A DNA stretch of 32,315 nt, taken from positions 6,188 through 38,502 of the forward strand of contig NW_014040146.1 in assembly GCF_001186125.1 (NCBI RefSeq), read 5' to 3'. Shown here in pieces: positions 9,801-19,900 of this stretch. The notes beneath the pieces are model-generated. The model searched no databases. It was given only the letters and a program-made list of their open reading frames with translations, and had not been told where the DNA came from. Origin of the DNA: Sphaeroforma arctica JP610. Its lineage: Eukaryota; Opisthokonta; Ichthyosporea; Ichthyophonida. Position 1 is the stretch's first letter, and every line of letters starts with the position of its first letter. The position numbers were made by a program, and so were the translations under genes.

Positions 9801-12800
9801 TTCCTTACAATGCGCATCCAGTCCTCTTTATTTGTCCATTATCATCGCAGCCGTAGGCCCTTTTTGCATGTACCTTCGTAGACTCAGGCTCCCAAAAGTT
9901 ACTGAATGGATAATCAACATGTACTCATTCTATAGCGTGTCATCGGAAGAGCTCACATCTATTCCTCACTAAATGTCCTCTATCTTTCAACACAGGTTCG
10001 AATCTGGTGGACGTTCGGTTGGAGAGCAATCGACTGACATCTCTAAGTGAACAACTGACACATGCGTTGTTACCTGCGCATATGACAATGTTCAGTATAG
10101 CACGCAACCCATTGTCGTGTTGCACACTGCGACCGTGGCTGGATGGACGCTTTAAGGAGATAATGACGGTGTGTATCTGTATACATACATGATCACATAT
10201 TCATTAACAAGGAGATAACGTCGGAGTGTATCTGTATACATACATGATCACATATTCATTAACAAGGAGATAACGTCGGTGTGTATATGTATACATACAT
10301 GATAACATATTCAGCAACAAGGCTCATGTGTACACACATACATGCTCCTCGCTTCATCAGAGTGAGCAAGGTTTGCGTATTATACGATTATGCGTGTATC
10401 AGCTTGTACAGGTGTTGAGCTGATCATCTGCACATATACCGACCCCTTTCTGTCTACTCCTTGCCTGTACACCCCCTCCTACCTTCAATACCATATCTCG
10501 TTGAGACTTACATACCTACGTTGACACCACCCTCCTTGGCACATACATACCTACTTTGTCATCACACTCCTTGGCACATACATACCTACCTTGTCATCAC
10601 ACTCCTTGGCACATACATACCTACCTTGCCATCACACTCCTTGGCACTTACATACCTACCTTGTCATCACACTCCTTGGTACTTACATACCTACCTTGTC
10701 ATCGCACTCCTTGACACTTACATACCTACCTTGGTGCTTATATACCTACCTTGACAACCTCTATACCTACTCAGTCGACAACGAGTGCATCTAGCCCCGA
10801 CTACAATTGCACAGACATGGGCGAGGTTTATACTACGCCGTCGTTTGGGTCCAGCAACGACACAGCGCTTCACCTCGAGTGCACCTTCGGCAGATATGGC
10901 CCCTGGACAGAATGGGGATGTCAGTGTGAGGATGGGTTCAAGGAGGTGTCTAAGTGAGTGGTCGTTGTCTTTTCTGTGGGTGTGGGATGACACTGTGTAC
11001 AGGACGTGTAGGTGCTGGTTTATAACATGTGCATTGGACTGAGCTTTAAATTTATGATAGGTGTACAAGTGAGTGTACATTACCTTTACTGTGGGTGTGG
11101 GATGACACTGTGTGCAGGACGTGTAGGTGCTGGCTTATATCATGTGCATTGGATTGAGCTGTTGATTTATGATAGGTGTCTAAGTGAGTGTTCATTGTCT
11201 TTCCTGTGGGTGTGAGATGACACTGTGTACATGACGTGTAGGTGCTGGCTTATATCATGTGCGTTGGGTTGAGCTGTAGAATCATGATACACATACCTTA
11301 CCGGGATAGCATGGTCACGGGTGTCCTAGTGGCGTGGTGTGTATGCATACACTAATAGTGATGTGTATATAGGTCATAACGACTACTATTCACTGATAAT
11401 ACATTTTGTATTGATACCTATTGGGTGTACACAGGCAATATCGGCAACGGGATTGTGACACACCCGCGCCCTTGCACGCCAGCAAAGGCTGCATCGCCTC
11501 AGGACAGGGTGACGCCTTTGAGAAGGGCGAAGCGTGTGACTGTGCCACTGTGGGTGAGTGGGCCATGGTACAACACGCGGTGATATGTGACAAGTGTATA
11601 CAATAACAGAACAAGGCTGTGGTGTGGGATAGATAAGATGTATCTTGGGTAACCATAGCAACGCACACGCATGGATTAGCTTCACAGGATACCTGTACAG
11701 GATTATGTGTGTATAGTAGGCCGTGCAAGGTGTGGCGTGCGTGGATAACGCAACTGTCTACCCCCGCTGCAGAATGCAACAACCTGTTGTGAGTTCTCGT
11801 TACTATACCACAGTGCTAGTCTCATATTCATCACTTATGGCATCTAGCTACAATACCAACTACACTACCAGCTACAATAGTAACTACACTACCAGCTACA
11901 ATAGTAATTACTCTACTAGCTACAATAGTAACTACACTACCAGCTACAATAGCTATTGCACTACCAGCTACAATAGTAACTTACCCTACCAACTAGCATG
12001 ATCACGAGTTCCACCGCGTATGGCCTCCCAGCCCCAAGCATACGAACCAATATGCTCATTAGAGTTAAATAATATATACTAACATAATATATAGTATAGC
12101 CATATAACATAGTAACTAATTACCGCTCCACTTACAATCCCTTTCCTCGACTTCAGTGCCAACTACCACGACAATGGCATCAACCGCTACTACACAGACA
12201 CAGACAGGCACGTCCGCACCCACGGAAACGGCACCCATACCTACCCCGATAGCCGCCACACCAACACCCTCGCCTCAGCCCACTCACCATAAGAGCTCGG
12301 GATTCGTGGTATGAGTGTTTGGGTGTAGTGCCACATGCGTGGTGAGTCTGAGGGTTTTAGTATCATTTGTACACGCCACTAGAGGGTTGGGTTTGTAGTG
12401 TTTGGATGTGTTGAGCACGCCTAGTGGTGCATAACTGTTGTGTCGACTTTGTGACTGAAAAAAAAACGTGTTAGTTCAAGGCGAATTGTATTAGTTCGAG
12501 TGAAAGAAACAGTATTAGTTCAAGGCGTATTGTATTAGGTCGAGTGAAAAAAGCAGTATTAGTTCAAGGCGTAAAGTACCTGTATGGGTGATAGCGGGTA
12601 GTGTACGAATGCGAGCGGATGTATTAAGGGCCTGTGAGCGTATGATGAGTTGTGGACACTTCGGCCACACCTTGGTAATACTCTAAAGCTCCAATTCAGG
12701 TCCATTGCTTGAGATTACAAGAGTATGGATGTTCACAAGTCATCTTAAAAACTTTGTATGATTCGTCGTAGAAAGTGTTTTTCTTGTGTAAATCCATGCC

Positions 12801-14042
12801 TCTGTCTCTAAGAACGTTGTCCACATCTACAGTCCTTCCTTTCCTCTTACGGTACAAAGGCATATGTATTCACTACTTTCTCGACGCATATTACTATCAC
12901 CACATACACCATATACGCATATTACTATCACCACATACACCATATACGCATATTACTAACACTACATACACCATACACCATCCCCTCAGAGCACCATCAA
13001 GTCCATGTTCCTGTCCCTGCTGTTCGTAGGCCTGGTGGTGAGTGTCATGTATCTCATACACAACTGGGCTATAGTGCACGGACACGAGCTTTCACTGTCA
13101 GACCTCTCTCCGCGTAACCTCCTGGCGACGCTACAGACACTGTTCCATTCGATCACCCGACAAACTACCAGTGCCACGCCCCGGCCAGCGGCGGCCAACG
13201 GCTACACTGCCGTGCCTGGGGGTGGCTATGGAGGTATGTGTTGGGTTGGATCACACGTGTGTGAGTGAGTGCTAAAGGTGCTCAGGCGAGGTTATTGCAT
13301 GTTCTGATGACCGCATGCACACCTGTGTGTATGTGCCGGTTATGGTTTATGTCGTCTGATGGTTTATTTAGTTTGGGTTATGTCGTCTGATGGTTTATTT
13401 AGTTTGGTTTATGTAGTCTGATGGTTTATTTAGTTGATACAACTAGGGATTGAAGATAGGGAAGCCAGAGGGCTGTGCAGGCTTTGTACGTTGTGGTATA
13501 TCTGTCGAGTTCCATCTTTGTCTGGCTATGCCACTTATTAGTATGAACCAAACTATTGGGTACTAGGATGTAAACTTCGACCGATCACAACTAGCCTATA
13601 TATCTATTGTTCTTGATTCTATATATCCATTCTTCTTCGATTCTTCCTATCCTAAAACCCTGAAACCCTAAAACTCTAGCATGGTCAGTATGAACTATGA
13701 AGTTCAAGGAACAGGACGTCTACAATGTACTGTAGCATTTACTAAAATAGAGTGTACGTCACAGATATGCATGTATACATGCATTCAATTTATAGCTTAT
13801 AACCCTATACTACAACACCATATACTAAAACAATATACACTACAACACCCTATACTACAACACCCTATACTACAATACTATATACTACAACACCCTATAC
13901 TACAACACCCTATACTACAACACTATATACTACAATACCCTATACAACCACAGGAGCTTCGTATACGGATTCCTCGGGCATGGACAACAGCTTCAGCGCA
14001 GCGGCCGACCGACAATACCAGCGCATTGTAAACGATACTTAA
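4088..14042 (+). CDS. Type I membrane LRR-TSP1 protein, 15 exons
   Basis: Exons 4088-4180, 5011-5125, 5770-5850, 6197-6426, 7075-7351, 7761-7931, 8148-8354, 8696-8788, 9483-9572, 9996-10168, 10775-10953, 11435-11553, 12157-12308, 12990-13233 and 13954-14042 join in one frame of 770 codons plus TAA; every junction is GT-AG and phase-consistent. Residues 1-18 are a signal peptide (MKVLACLLLL). A Cys pair caps the start of the LRRs (LDLSHN, LDLSGN and LDLSFN cores), most introns fall in phase 1 at a Gly that begins a repeat, and the NPLSCC segment resembles an LRRCT cap. Residues about 546-600 are TSP1-like (W554, W557, C559, R573, R575, C577). A Thr/Pro stalk (610-660), one membrane helix (about 666-688) and a 75-residue tail follow. 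The tail has no TIR or kinase domain but carries YQRI, a YxxI endocytosis-type motif, near its end. It is probably a surface receptor or adhesion protein; ligand unknown. The exon 8 donor (8788 or 8784) is the least certain junction: 8788 keeps the frame. Confidence 0.9.
4680..4727. repeat. (AT)n microsatellite, intron 1 of the LRR gene
   Basis: An almost pure AT dinucleotide run of about 47 bases. The rest of intron 1 (4181-5010) shows no supported feature. Confidence 0.95.
5307..5372. repeat. Short degenerate tandem repeat, intron 2
   Basis: Three to four copies of a gtcaacttatgtttta-like unit of about 16-22 bases, in the intron between exons 2 and 3 (5126-5769). Nothing else in this intron is supported. 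Confidence 0.6.
6480..6895. repeat. Compound TA/CA/GTAT microsatellite, intron 4
   Basis: Interleaved (AT)n, (CA)n and GTAT-type runs fill most of the intron between exons 4 and 5 (6427-7074). They produce long but meaningless Tyr/Ile-rich open frames on both strands. Confidence 0.95.
7352..7520 (+). repeat. 27-bp minisatellite starting exactly at the exon 5 donor
   Basis: About six units of gtgtgtctgacagactatg followed by atatga. The first unit begins with the GT of the intron 5 donor. The period is divisible by three and stop-free in one frame, but that frame is not the one exon 5 uses; exon 5's own frame reaches a stop within about 20 bases. A TG-rich stretch follows at about 7600-7660. 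Confidence 0.9.
8500..8693. repeat. Degenerate tandem repeat, intron 7
   Basis: Repeated cattctaagtatatgtat-like units of variable length run up to the exon 8 acceptor. They recur about six times with internal deletions. Confidence 0.75.
8872..9113. repeat. About 48-bp minisatellite, 5 units, intron 8
   Basis: Five units of ctatatccgtgtatataacc then agtaatctatatatacgta then gccattgg, of slightly variable length, lie between exons 8 and 9. Confidence 0.88.
9270..9470. repeat. CT/CA-rich simple repeat before exon 9
   Basis: Long (CT)n runs alternate with CACACA blocks up to the exon 9 acceptor at 9481-9482. They form an extended polypyrimidine tract on the transcribed strand, which may strengthen or complicate acceptor choice. 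Confidence 0.92.
10154..10320 (+). repeat. 55-bp minisatellite overlapping the exon 10 donor
   Basis: Three units start at 10154, 10209 and 10264; a fourth aagg begins at 10319. Unit 1 contains the last 15 coding bases of exon 10 plus its GTGTGT donor, so exon end and splice site were duplicated into the intron. The donor is changed in unit 2 (gagtgt) and kept in unit 3. Confidence 0.92.
10501..10765. repeat. 35-bp minisatellite, about 7 units, before exon 11
   Basis: Units of cttacatacctaccttgtca then tcacactccttggca run to within ten bases of the exon 11 acceptor (AG at 10773-10774). The last units are shortened. Confidence 0.9.
10946..11290 (+). repeat. 115-bp tandem repeat carrying three copies of the exon 11 donor
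   Basis: Units begin at 10946, 11061 and 11176. Each starts with gtgtctaagtgagtg or gtgtacaagtgagtg, containing the last bases of exon 11 and a perfect GTGAGT donor. All three donors are intact by sequence. The remaining intron sequence up to 11434 shows nothing else. Confidence 0.93.
11846..11989. repeat. 24-bp minisatellite, 6 units, intron 12
   Basis: Units of agctacaatagtaactacac then tacc begin at 11846, 11870, 11894, 11918, 11942 and 11966. They read as a TSYNSNYT repeat in one frame. The surrounding stretch 11723-12001 is open and could be an unrecognised exon, but exons 12 and 13 already join in phase without it, so it is treated as intron. Confidence 0.85.
12468..12577. repeat. 44-bp minisatellite, 2.5 units, intron 13
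   Basis: Units begin at 12468, 12512 and 12556, each starting gtattagttcaaggcg or a close variant. Confidence 0.88.
12885..12977. repeat. 31-bp minisatellite, 3 units, before exon 14
   Basis: Units begin at 12885, 12916 and 12947 (cgcatattactatcaccaca core). They end about a dozen bases before the exon 14 acceptor. Confidence 0.88.
13344..13436. repeat. About 30-bp minisatellite, 3 units, intron 14
   Basis: Three units of gtctgatggtttatttagtt with a ttatgt lead-in. Confidence 0.85.
13804..13946. repeat. Short-unit (ctatactacaacac)n array before exon 15
   Basis: About ten copies of a 14-15 base unit, ctatactacaacac with ctatatactacaa variants, end seven bases before the exon 15 acceptor. 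At 13650-13680 the same intron holds a short telomere-like cctgaaaccctaaaactc stretch. Confidence 0.9.
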
Positions 14043-14100
14043 CGTCTGTACGCTAACACTGCCATTCCCCAAGGCACCAAGCCAGCACCACGCCCATCTA

Positions 14101-14240
14101 GTAGGGTCAGTTAGAGTCTCGTATGTCCCTGATAGCGTAGGGTCAGTTAAAGTCTCGTATGTCCCTGATAGCGTAGGGTCAGTTAGAGTCTCGTATGTCC
14201 CTGATAGCGTAGGGTCAGTTAGAGTCTCGTATGTCCCTGT
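14101..14240. repeat. 36-bp tandem repeat, 4 units
   Basis: Units begin at 14101, 14137, 14173 and 14209 (gtagggtcagttagagtctc then gtatgtccctgatagc). The copies are nearly identical and start 58 bases after the stop of the LRR gene, probably in its 3' untranslated region. Confidence 0.92.
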
Positions 14241-15263
14241 TGGTGTATCGGTATGCCCCTGATGGTGCGGGTGGGGTGGATGGGTGTACAGTAGACTGGT
14301 TGCCAGGTCAGTGCTGAGCGTGTGACGGCGGTTTGTCAGGATTCGGCATATACAGGTGGCGAGTGTTGCATGCTTTCCATACAGACGTATAGATGCAGAC
14401 ACACGCGTGCATACACACAGCTATGTAACATGCCAAACCTTTACCAAGAGTCCGTAGGCTAAAGGTCACGTACGATGCTGTGTGTGTGCCTGCGCAAGTG
14501 ATTCTAGGCGTCGTACAGTGAGGTGGAGTGGAAGATCTGCGGAGGTTATCCGTAGGCGCAATCAGTGGAATATCGACCGGAGCAAACATGACTCATAGTT
14601 CAGTGCAAGTGTTTACACGCCTCACACATGCACCCAAGACCGTAAACCCTGGACCCTAACACACCTGCGCAATGAGAGTTAAAACGACCTATCCACTGCC
14701 CCAGGCGCCACACGTGCAAACAGTGAGATGCCCAGGGCAAAGGTTCGGCGCAAGGGCTCGGTTTCCTGCACTGTGCATACCAAACAAACTCAACCGTACA
14801 CAACGAATCCTGCGAAGTAGCAGACCATTCGCAGAGGTTTGCCTATGTGCGCACGTCGAATGCAAACTCAAGAGTCCTCATCTCCGGCAAGCCATCGTGT
14901 GCGAAGGCATCACTCGACATCGGCATATGCGATGCTCCGAAGAGATGGATGTGTCTTGACCTTCATCGGTACCTTGGATCGCTCTGCTAATGATTTATTG
15001 GCTTTGCCCCAACCCTGCACATACCGTAGGCAGCGGTTATCATTCCTAGCGTTCGTGAAGGTACTTACGCCGAGGTGATAGTGCAGTTAGAGCGGAACCT
15101 ATTGCCCTACCAACGCCACTTTCAGCTCCGATGGCGCACTTCGGTACACAAGTTGTCGGTGATTTGATTGGGAGACCTTATCCACCAGACTCACAGACAG
15201 GCAAACAAGCACTCGCGACGTACAGGAGGGGGCCAGAGCCAAGTAGCACGTGGGAATAGACTC

Positions 15264-15368
15264 TGGATCAACCGATTGGCTGTTGAAGTATCTTCCCCTG
15301 AATCAATCGATTGGTCATTAAAGCATCTTCCCTTGAATCAACCGATTGGCTATAACTAACGTATCTTC
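15264..15368. repeat. 35-bp tandem repeat, 3 units
   Basis: Units begin at 15264, 15299 and 15334 and contain tgaatcaaccgattggc then a variable segment and atcttcccc. Confidence 0.85.
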
Positions 15369-16597
15369 ATTTGTCCTGTCCGCGCGTCAGACAAGGCGCA
15401 CTTCCCCAGTGTTCTCAAGTGTGACGCAGTGAGGTATGGGCTACCCAATGAAAGGTACAAGTCATTTGTGAGGGAGAATTGTAGTGTCATATAGGTATCA
15501 TACAGCCTGTGCCAAATATGGGTATCATACAGCCTGTAACCATATACGCAGCAGATACACTTAGGGGGTTGACTTGAAAGTTGCTGAGGTGATCGTGAAA
15601 CACACTTCGGGTTGCGAACCCAACATTGCTAAAGCCTGCTGCGCTGCAAGTAGAATGGATTGTCTGTGACTGACTTATTAATTAGATGGCCTGGGTTTTA
15701 GTACAACCATAAATTCTTTGAAATATAAATAGGCACCTATAGCACACACACCCGAATACCCCAGGTTCTCATACTTTATTGTTGATAGTGCGATTTAGAC
15801 ATCCACAAAGGTGACGAATAGCCTTTGGCCTAAAAACTACGTTCAGGTTATGTACAAACTCAGTTTTGGACCCAGAAGTTTTTTATTTTGACTCTGCTTT
15901 GTCAACGTTTGGTATTGACGCACACAGGTGTCTTATTAACCACTGGTAACCCTACTAGCTATACAATTTGACCATAGTGGTAGGCTATCCTTCGAACACG
16001 CCCTGAAGCATAGTGTGGTGCACAAGAGTGCGCTGCGGCACCCGCAATAGAGCCATGAGTCATGACTCAAGTGTCAACTCAGTATGTTACTCACACGAAG
16101 TCATCAACTACAATGCCAACCACCAAACTCTCACAACTGAGTGATGGTGAATGGGCGGGCTATGCCAGCGCTTACAACAACGCTTCCACTAGCTACATAA
16201 CATATTCACGTCATAAGTACGCGCCTTAAAAACTACCACAATACCTTGTGCACATGTAGCTGAACAAAGACGAGTTTCTGGATAGCATGGTGACTAATAT
16301 GTTTTATGTCTACTGCGCATACGTTTCGCATGATTACATATTATCTCACCAACGATGGCGTGCACACGTAAGTGTCGATCATGCCCTGAACTCGCCGTCT
16401 TCCATGCATAGACAAACGAGTGCTTCTCCTCTCACGCAGCTACAACTATACGTTCAAGTCTGCCTGTATGGCCCATATCCGCCTGTTGCGTGTGTTTGCT
16501 TCATATACACACCCACACATACATACAGTGCACTCTAACCTTCTTACAACCGCTTCATACATACATTCTCACACGCGTACGGGACACACTAGCCTTC

Positions 16598-16911
16598 CTA
16601 CAAACGGGTCACGCCTATCATGCTGTCTCTGGTCACCAGTCGCAGTAACTCCTCATCAGTACAGTTCTCAGAGCCGCTGGGGCGCTCAGGAATCACCAAG
16701 TACCGAACATCGGCTGTGCTGTCGTGCACTCGGATGGCAACGTCCTTGGGTATGTCTGTGCCAAATTCCTTCAAAACCTTTTGTGTGAGGGGACAGGAGG
16801 GATTCTACGTAGTGAGAGTGCTTGCGAGAGACTGGTACGGCAGAGTTGTAATTAATCAAAAATGGCGACAATGCACGACCATACACATACATATCGACAA
16901 TTAAACACACC

Positions 16912-16989
<78 letters not shown>

Positions 16990-19900
16990 TACATGTATAT
17001 ACAATTGAAAATCGATGAAACAGCAGTACATAAGCCATACCTTGCGGGGTTCGAAAACTATACGTGATCGATAAGATCGAGATTTGTACCAGGGTGGACT
17101 GAGACCCAACAATGCGATGGGATAGCATGAGCAGAGTGTGCACACCACCACATTGTGTGCGGTAGGCGTGTTTGCCACCACAATCACCTGAGAATGGGTA
17201 GTAGAAATCCAGATGAGTTTATATATATATATATATATGTTATATGTGTGTGGGGGAGGGGGGCAAGATTGAAATAATACACACTTGCCTTAATACCCAT
17301 TAGAAAAATGTGAGACCGACTGCAAACACACACATTCAGCTTTACGACCCAAACGCACCCTTGCAGGTAAGACCTCTCCCTCCTTCGGTATACCCTCCTC
17401 AGCCATTGGTGCTTTAGAGTCGGTCAGTAGACGTTGCTTGAATGCCTCGTCCTTCCAGGCACGCACCACCAGACGTGCGCCTGCGTAGTCCTGGCCGTAT
17501 CCGTCGATCACCTCAATCTCTTTGCGCAAATCCTGAGTGTTTGGTGTGGTTTGTCGTTGTTTAGAGTTGCATCAACTTGTTGGGCAAGCTAGAGAGATTT
17601 CCAGCGAACGTGACAGGGATCAAACGAAGGAAATACGCTCGTACTTCAGCGGTGGTTCATTAAATTAACATAAGTCCAGAGCTCGAAAGGGAAAGCGTCT
17701 GTATTTCCCCTTAACCACTATGAATGCAAATCCTTCCAAGTATCTTCGTCATACTGTGTGTACCAGTCGACCGTTTGCATAGATACGCTCAACAGATGTG
17801 CATTGCAGATGTGTACTAAATGCTCTAGATCCATCGCACCGATAGTTCCGACTCACCTCAGCGGTGAAGATATTCTTTTGAATGAAGACTTTTTCGAGAG
17901 TGTCGGCTAGTGGTGCCAGTGGTGGCAAAGGTCCCTCCCGGTCTACAGCTGAAGGGACATACAGCGAAGCGAATCAGGGTTTAGATAAAGTTATATAGAA
18001 CTATCTAGAGGTGTGTAGATTGGGCTGGTTTAAATGAAGGTATAAAAAACTATCTAGAGGTATGTATGATGGACTAGTTTAAATAAAAGTATATATAACT
18101 ATCAAGAGGCGTGTTCTTTGGCCTGAGAAATTTGCGAATACTGACCAACAGAGAATTCAAGTGTGCATATACTTGTTCTTATAACGCTGATGTGCACTGC
18201 AGGTTAATGTAGCGAAGGAGATGCATTTGGTACATTTACCATCCGAGCGCAGAATTAAATAGAGACGTATACGTGGCATGGAATGTTTTTTATATACAGG
18301 CCGTTAAAGTGCTTCCGTGTACATATACTTGTTCTTATGACGCTGATGTGCATTACAGGTTGATGTAGCGAAGGAGATGCAGTTGGTACATTTACCATCC
18401 GAGCACAGAATTAAATAGCGACGTATACGTGACATGGAATGTTTTGTATATACAGGCCGTTAAAGTGCTTCCGTGTAAATATACTTGTTCTTATGACGCT
18501 GATGTGCACTGCAGGTTGACCGTACATGTCTGGTCGTATGATTTGCGTGAATGGCTACACATAAGGAATACGCCACATGGTGTGGGCCCGCCCATACAAA
18601 TAGCTCCCATGACAATAGGCCATGAACAATATGATGAAAGTAAGAGCACACTGGTTAAAACATGGTCCACAGCGCGCCAATACGACAAGCCGGAAATACA
18701 TTGAGTCCATGACATCTTAAATCATACCCTCTCCCCCACACCCAAGACACCGTAAATCACCCCCCCACACACACACCCAAGACACCGTAAATCACCCCCC
18801 CCCCCCCGCCCAATCTGGTACCGTCGGCGTACCTGTTTGCTCCACTACGCTCCTCTGCTCATGAACATGGTCTCCGTGATCATGCGCGTGCCCGTCGCCA
18901 TCTCCGTGTGAGTGCGAATGCGCCTCACTATCGTCATGAGCGTGTGCGTGTGAGTGTTTCATCAAGTCCACGTGGGCGTGCGAGTCCGCTGCAGTGCCGT
19001 CGTTGAGCCACATGTCGTACACGTCTGCGTCTAACGTATCATTCGCACCGCCTAAAGGAAGTGAAGTGTGAAGAATTTAGTTCCAGCTGCGCAGGTACCG
19101 TGACTTAGTAATGTCGATCTATTGCAGGTTCTGAGTGCGTGGGATACTACAAAAGCTATATATATATATATATGTAGTAATAATAAATACACAAATCATG
19201 ATGGGACTACCCATTATCAGCCCTGCGTCGACTGCTGAAGGTTCATTTCCACACACCAAAGGGCTGTCAATAGTAGGTAGGTGTATGGCCTCATCCGCCG
19301 TACAGATACACTCCTGTCAGATGCGTACCGTCACAGCATCACATTTTCTGACGAGAAGACACGTACACATAGACATTCACTCTCGTAGTCCCGTGCACAT
19401 ACCCTCATACGCCTTCCATATATGTGCTTGGTTGAAGCGAACCTTATACAGCGTCTGTGTCAGTGTATAGTCACTGCCTAGCGCTTTCAGCTCGGGTGTG
19501 CCATACTCGCCCAAGACTTCGATAACCTCACCGCGTGCACCGAAGATGTATCCGGGTGTGCGCAAATGAGGCTTTCTCCTGCATTGGCAGTATAATAAGA
19601 ACCCATTCTGGTATGAGATCACTACTTGCTACGTCTCTAATCCATTCAGTAGCTAAGATATAGTATTTTTTTGCGAGCGGGCCGCTATAAAGTATATGTA
19701 TACAATTGGATATGCCAGGGAGAGAACGCTGTGGCTATTACCACGCTCGAGATTAATCACGCACGTGTAATCTCACACGTAAGTTTGCGCATCACACGAG
19801 CGTCTAATAAAACACACCCGACATCCCCAAAACAGCGCACAGGCCACATCATATGCTACAACGCACTCACACGAAAGTGTGTTCCAACGATTGCTTGCTA

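Larger units (their letters stand above)
14043..16597. other. Convergent intergenic spacer of 2.5 kb
   Basis: This lies between the stop codons of the LRR gene (+) and the nitrile hydratase gene (-). No gene is supported. It contains two small tandem repeats (listed separately), and short ORFs at 14672-14959 and 14839-15078 without family features. No AATAAA was found on the plus strand close after the LRR stop. Confidence 0.5.

Noticed and set aside
11723-12001. TSYNSNYT repeat frame as an extra exon of the LRR gene
   Set aside because: It is a 24-base minisatellite; exons 12 and 13 already join in phase, and no well-supported splice-site pair flanks it.
13650-13680. Telomere-like ccctaaaa stretch in intron 14
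   Set aside because: There are only about two degenerate units; too short for an interstitial telomere.
14101-14240. 36-base near-identical repeats resembling a CRISPR array
   Set aside because: The copies are directly adjacent with no unique spacers, and the genome is eukaryotic.
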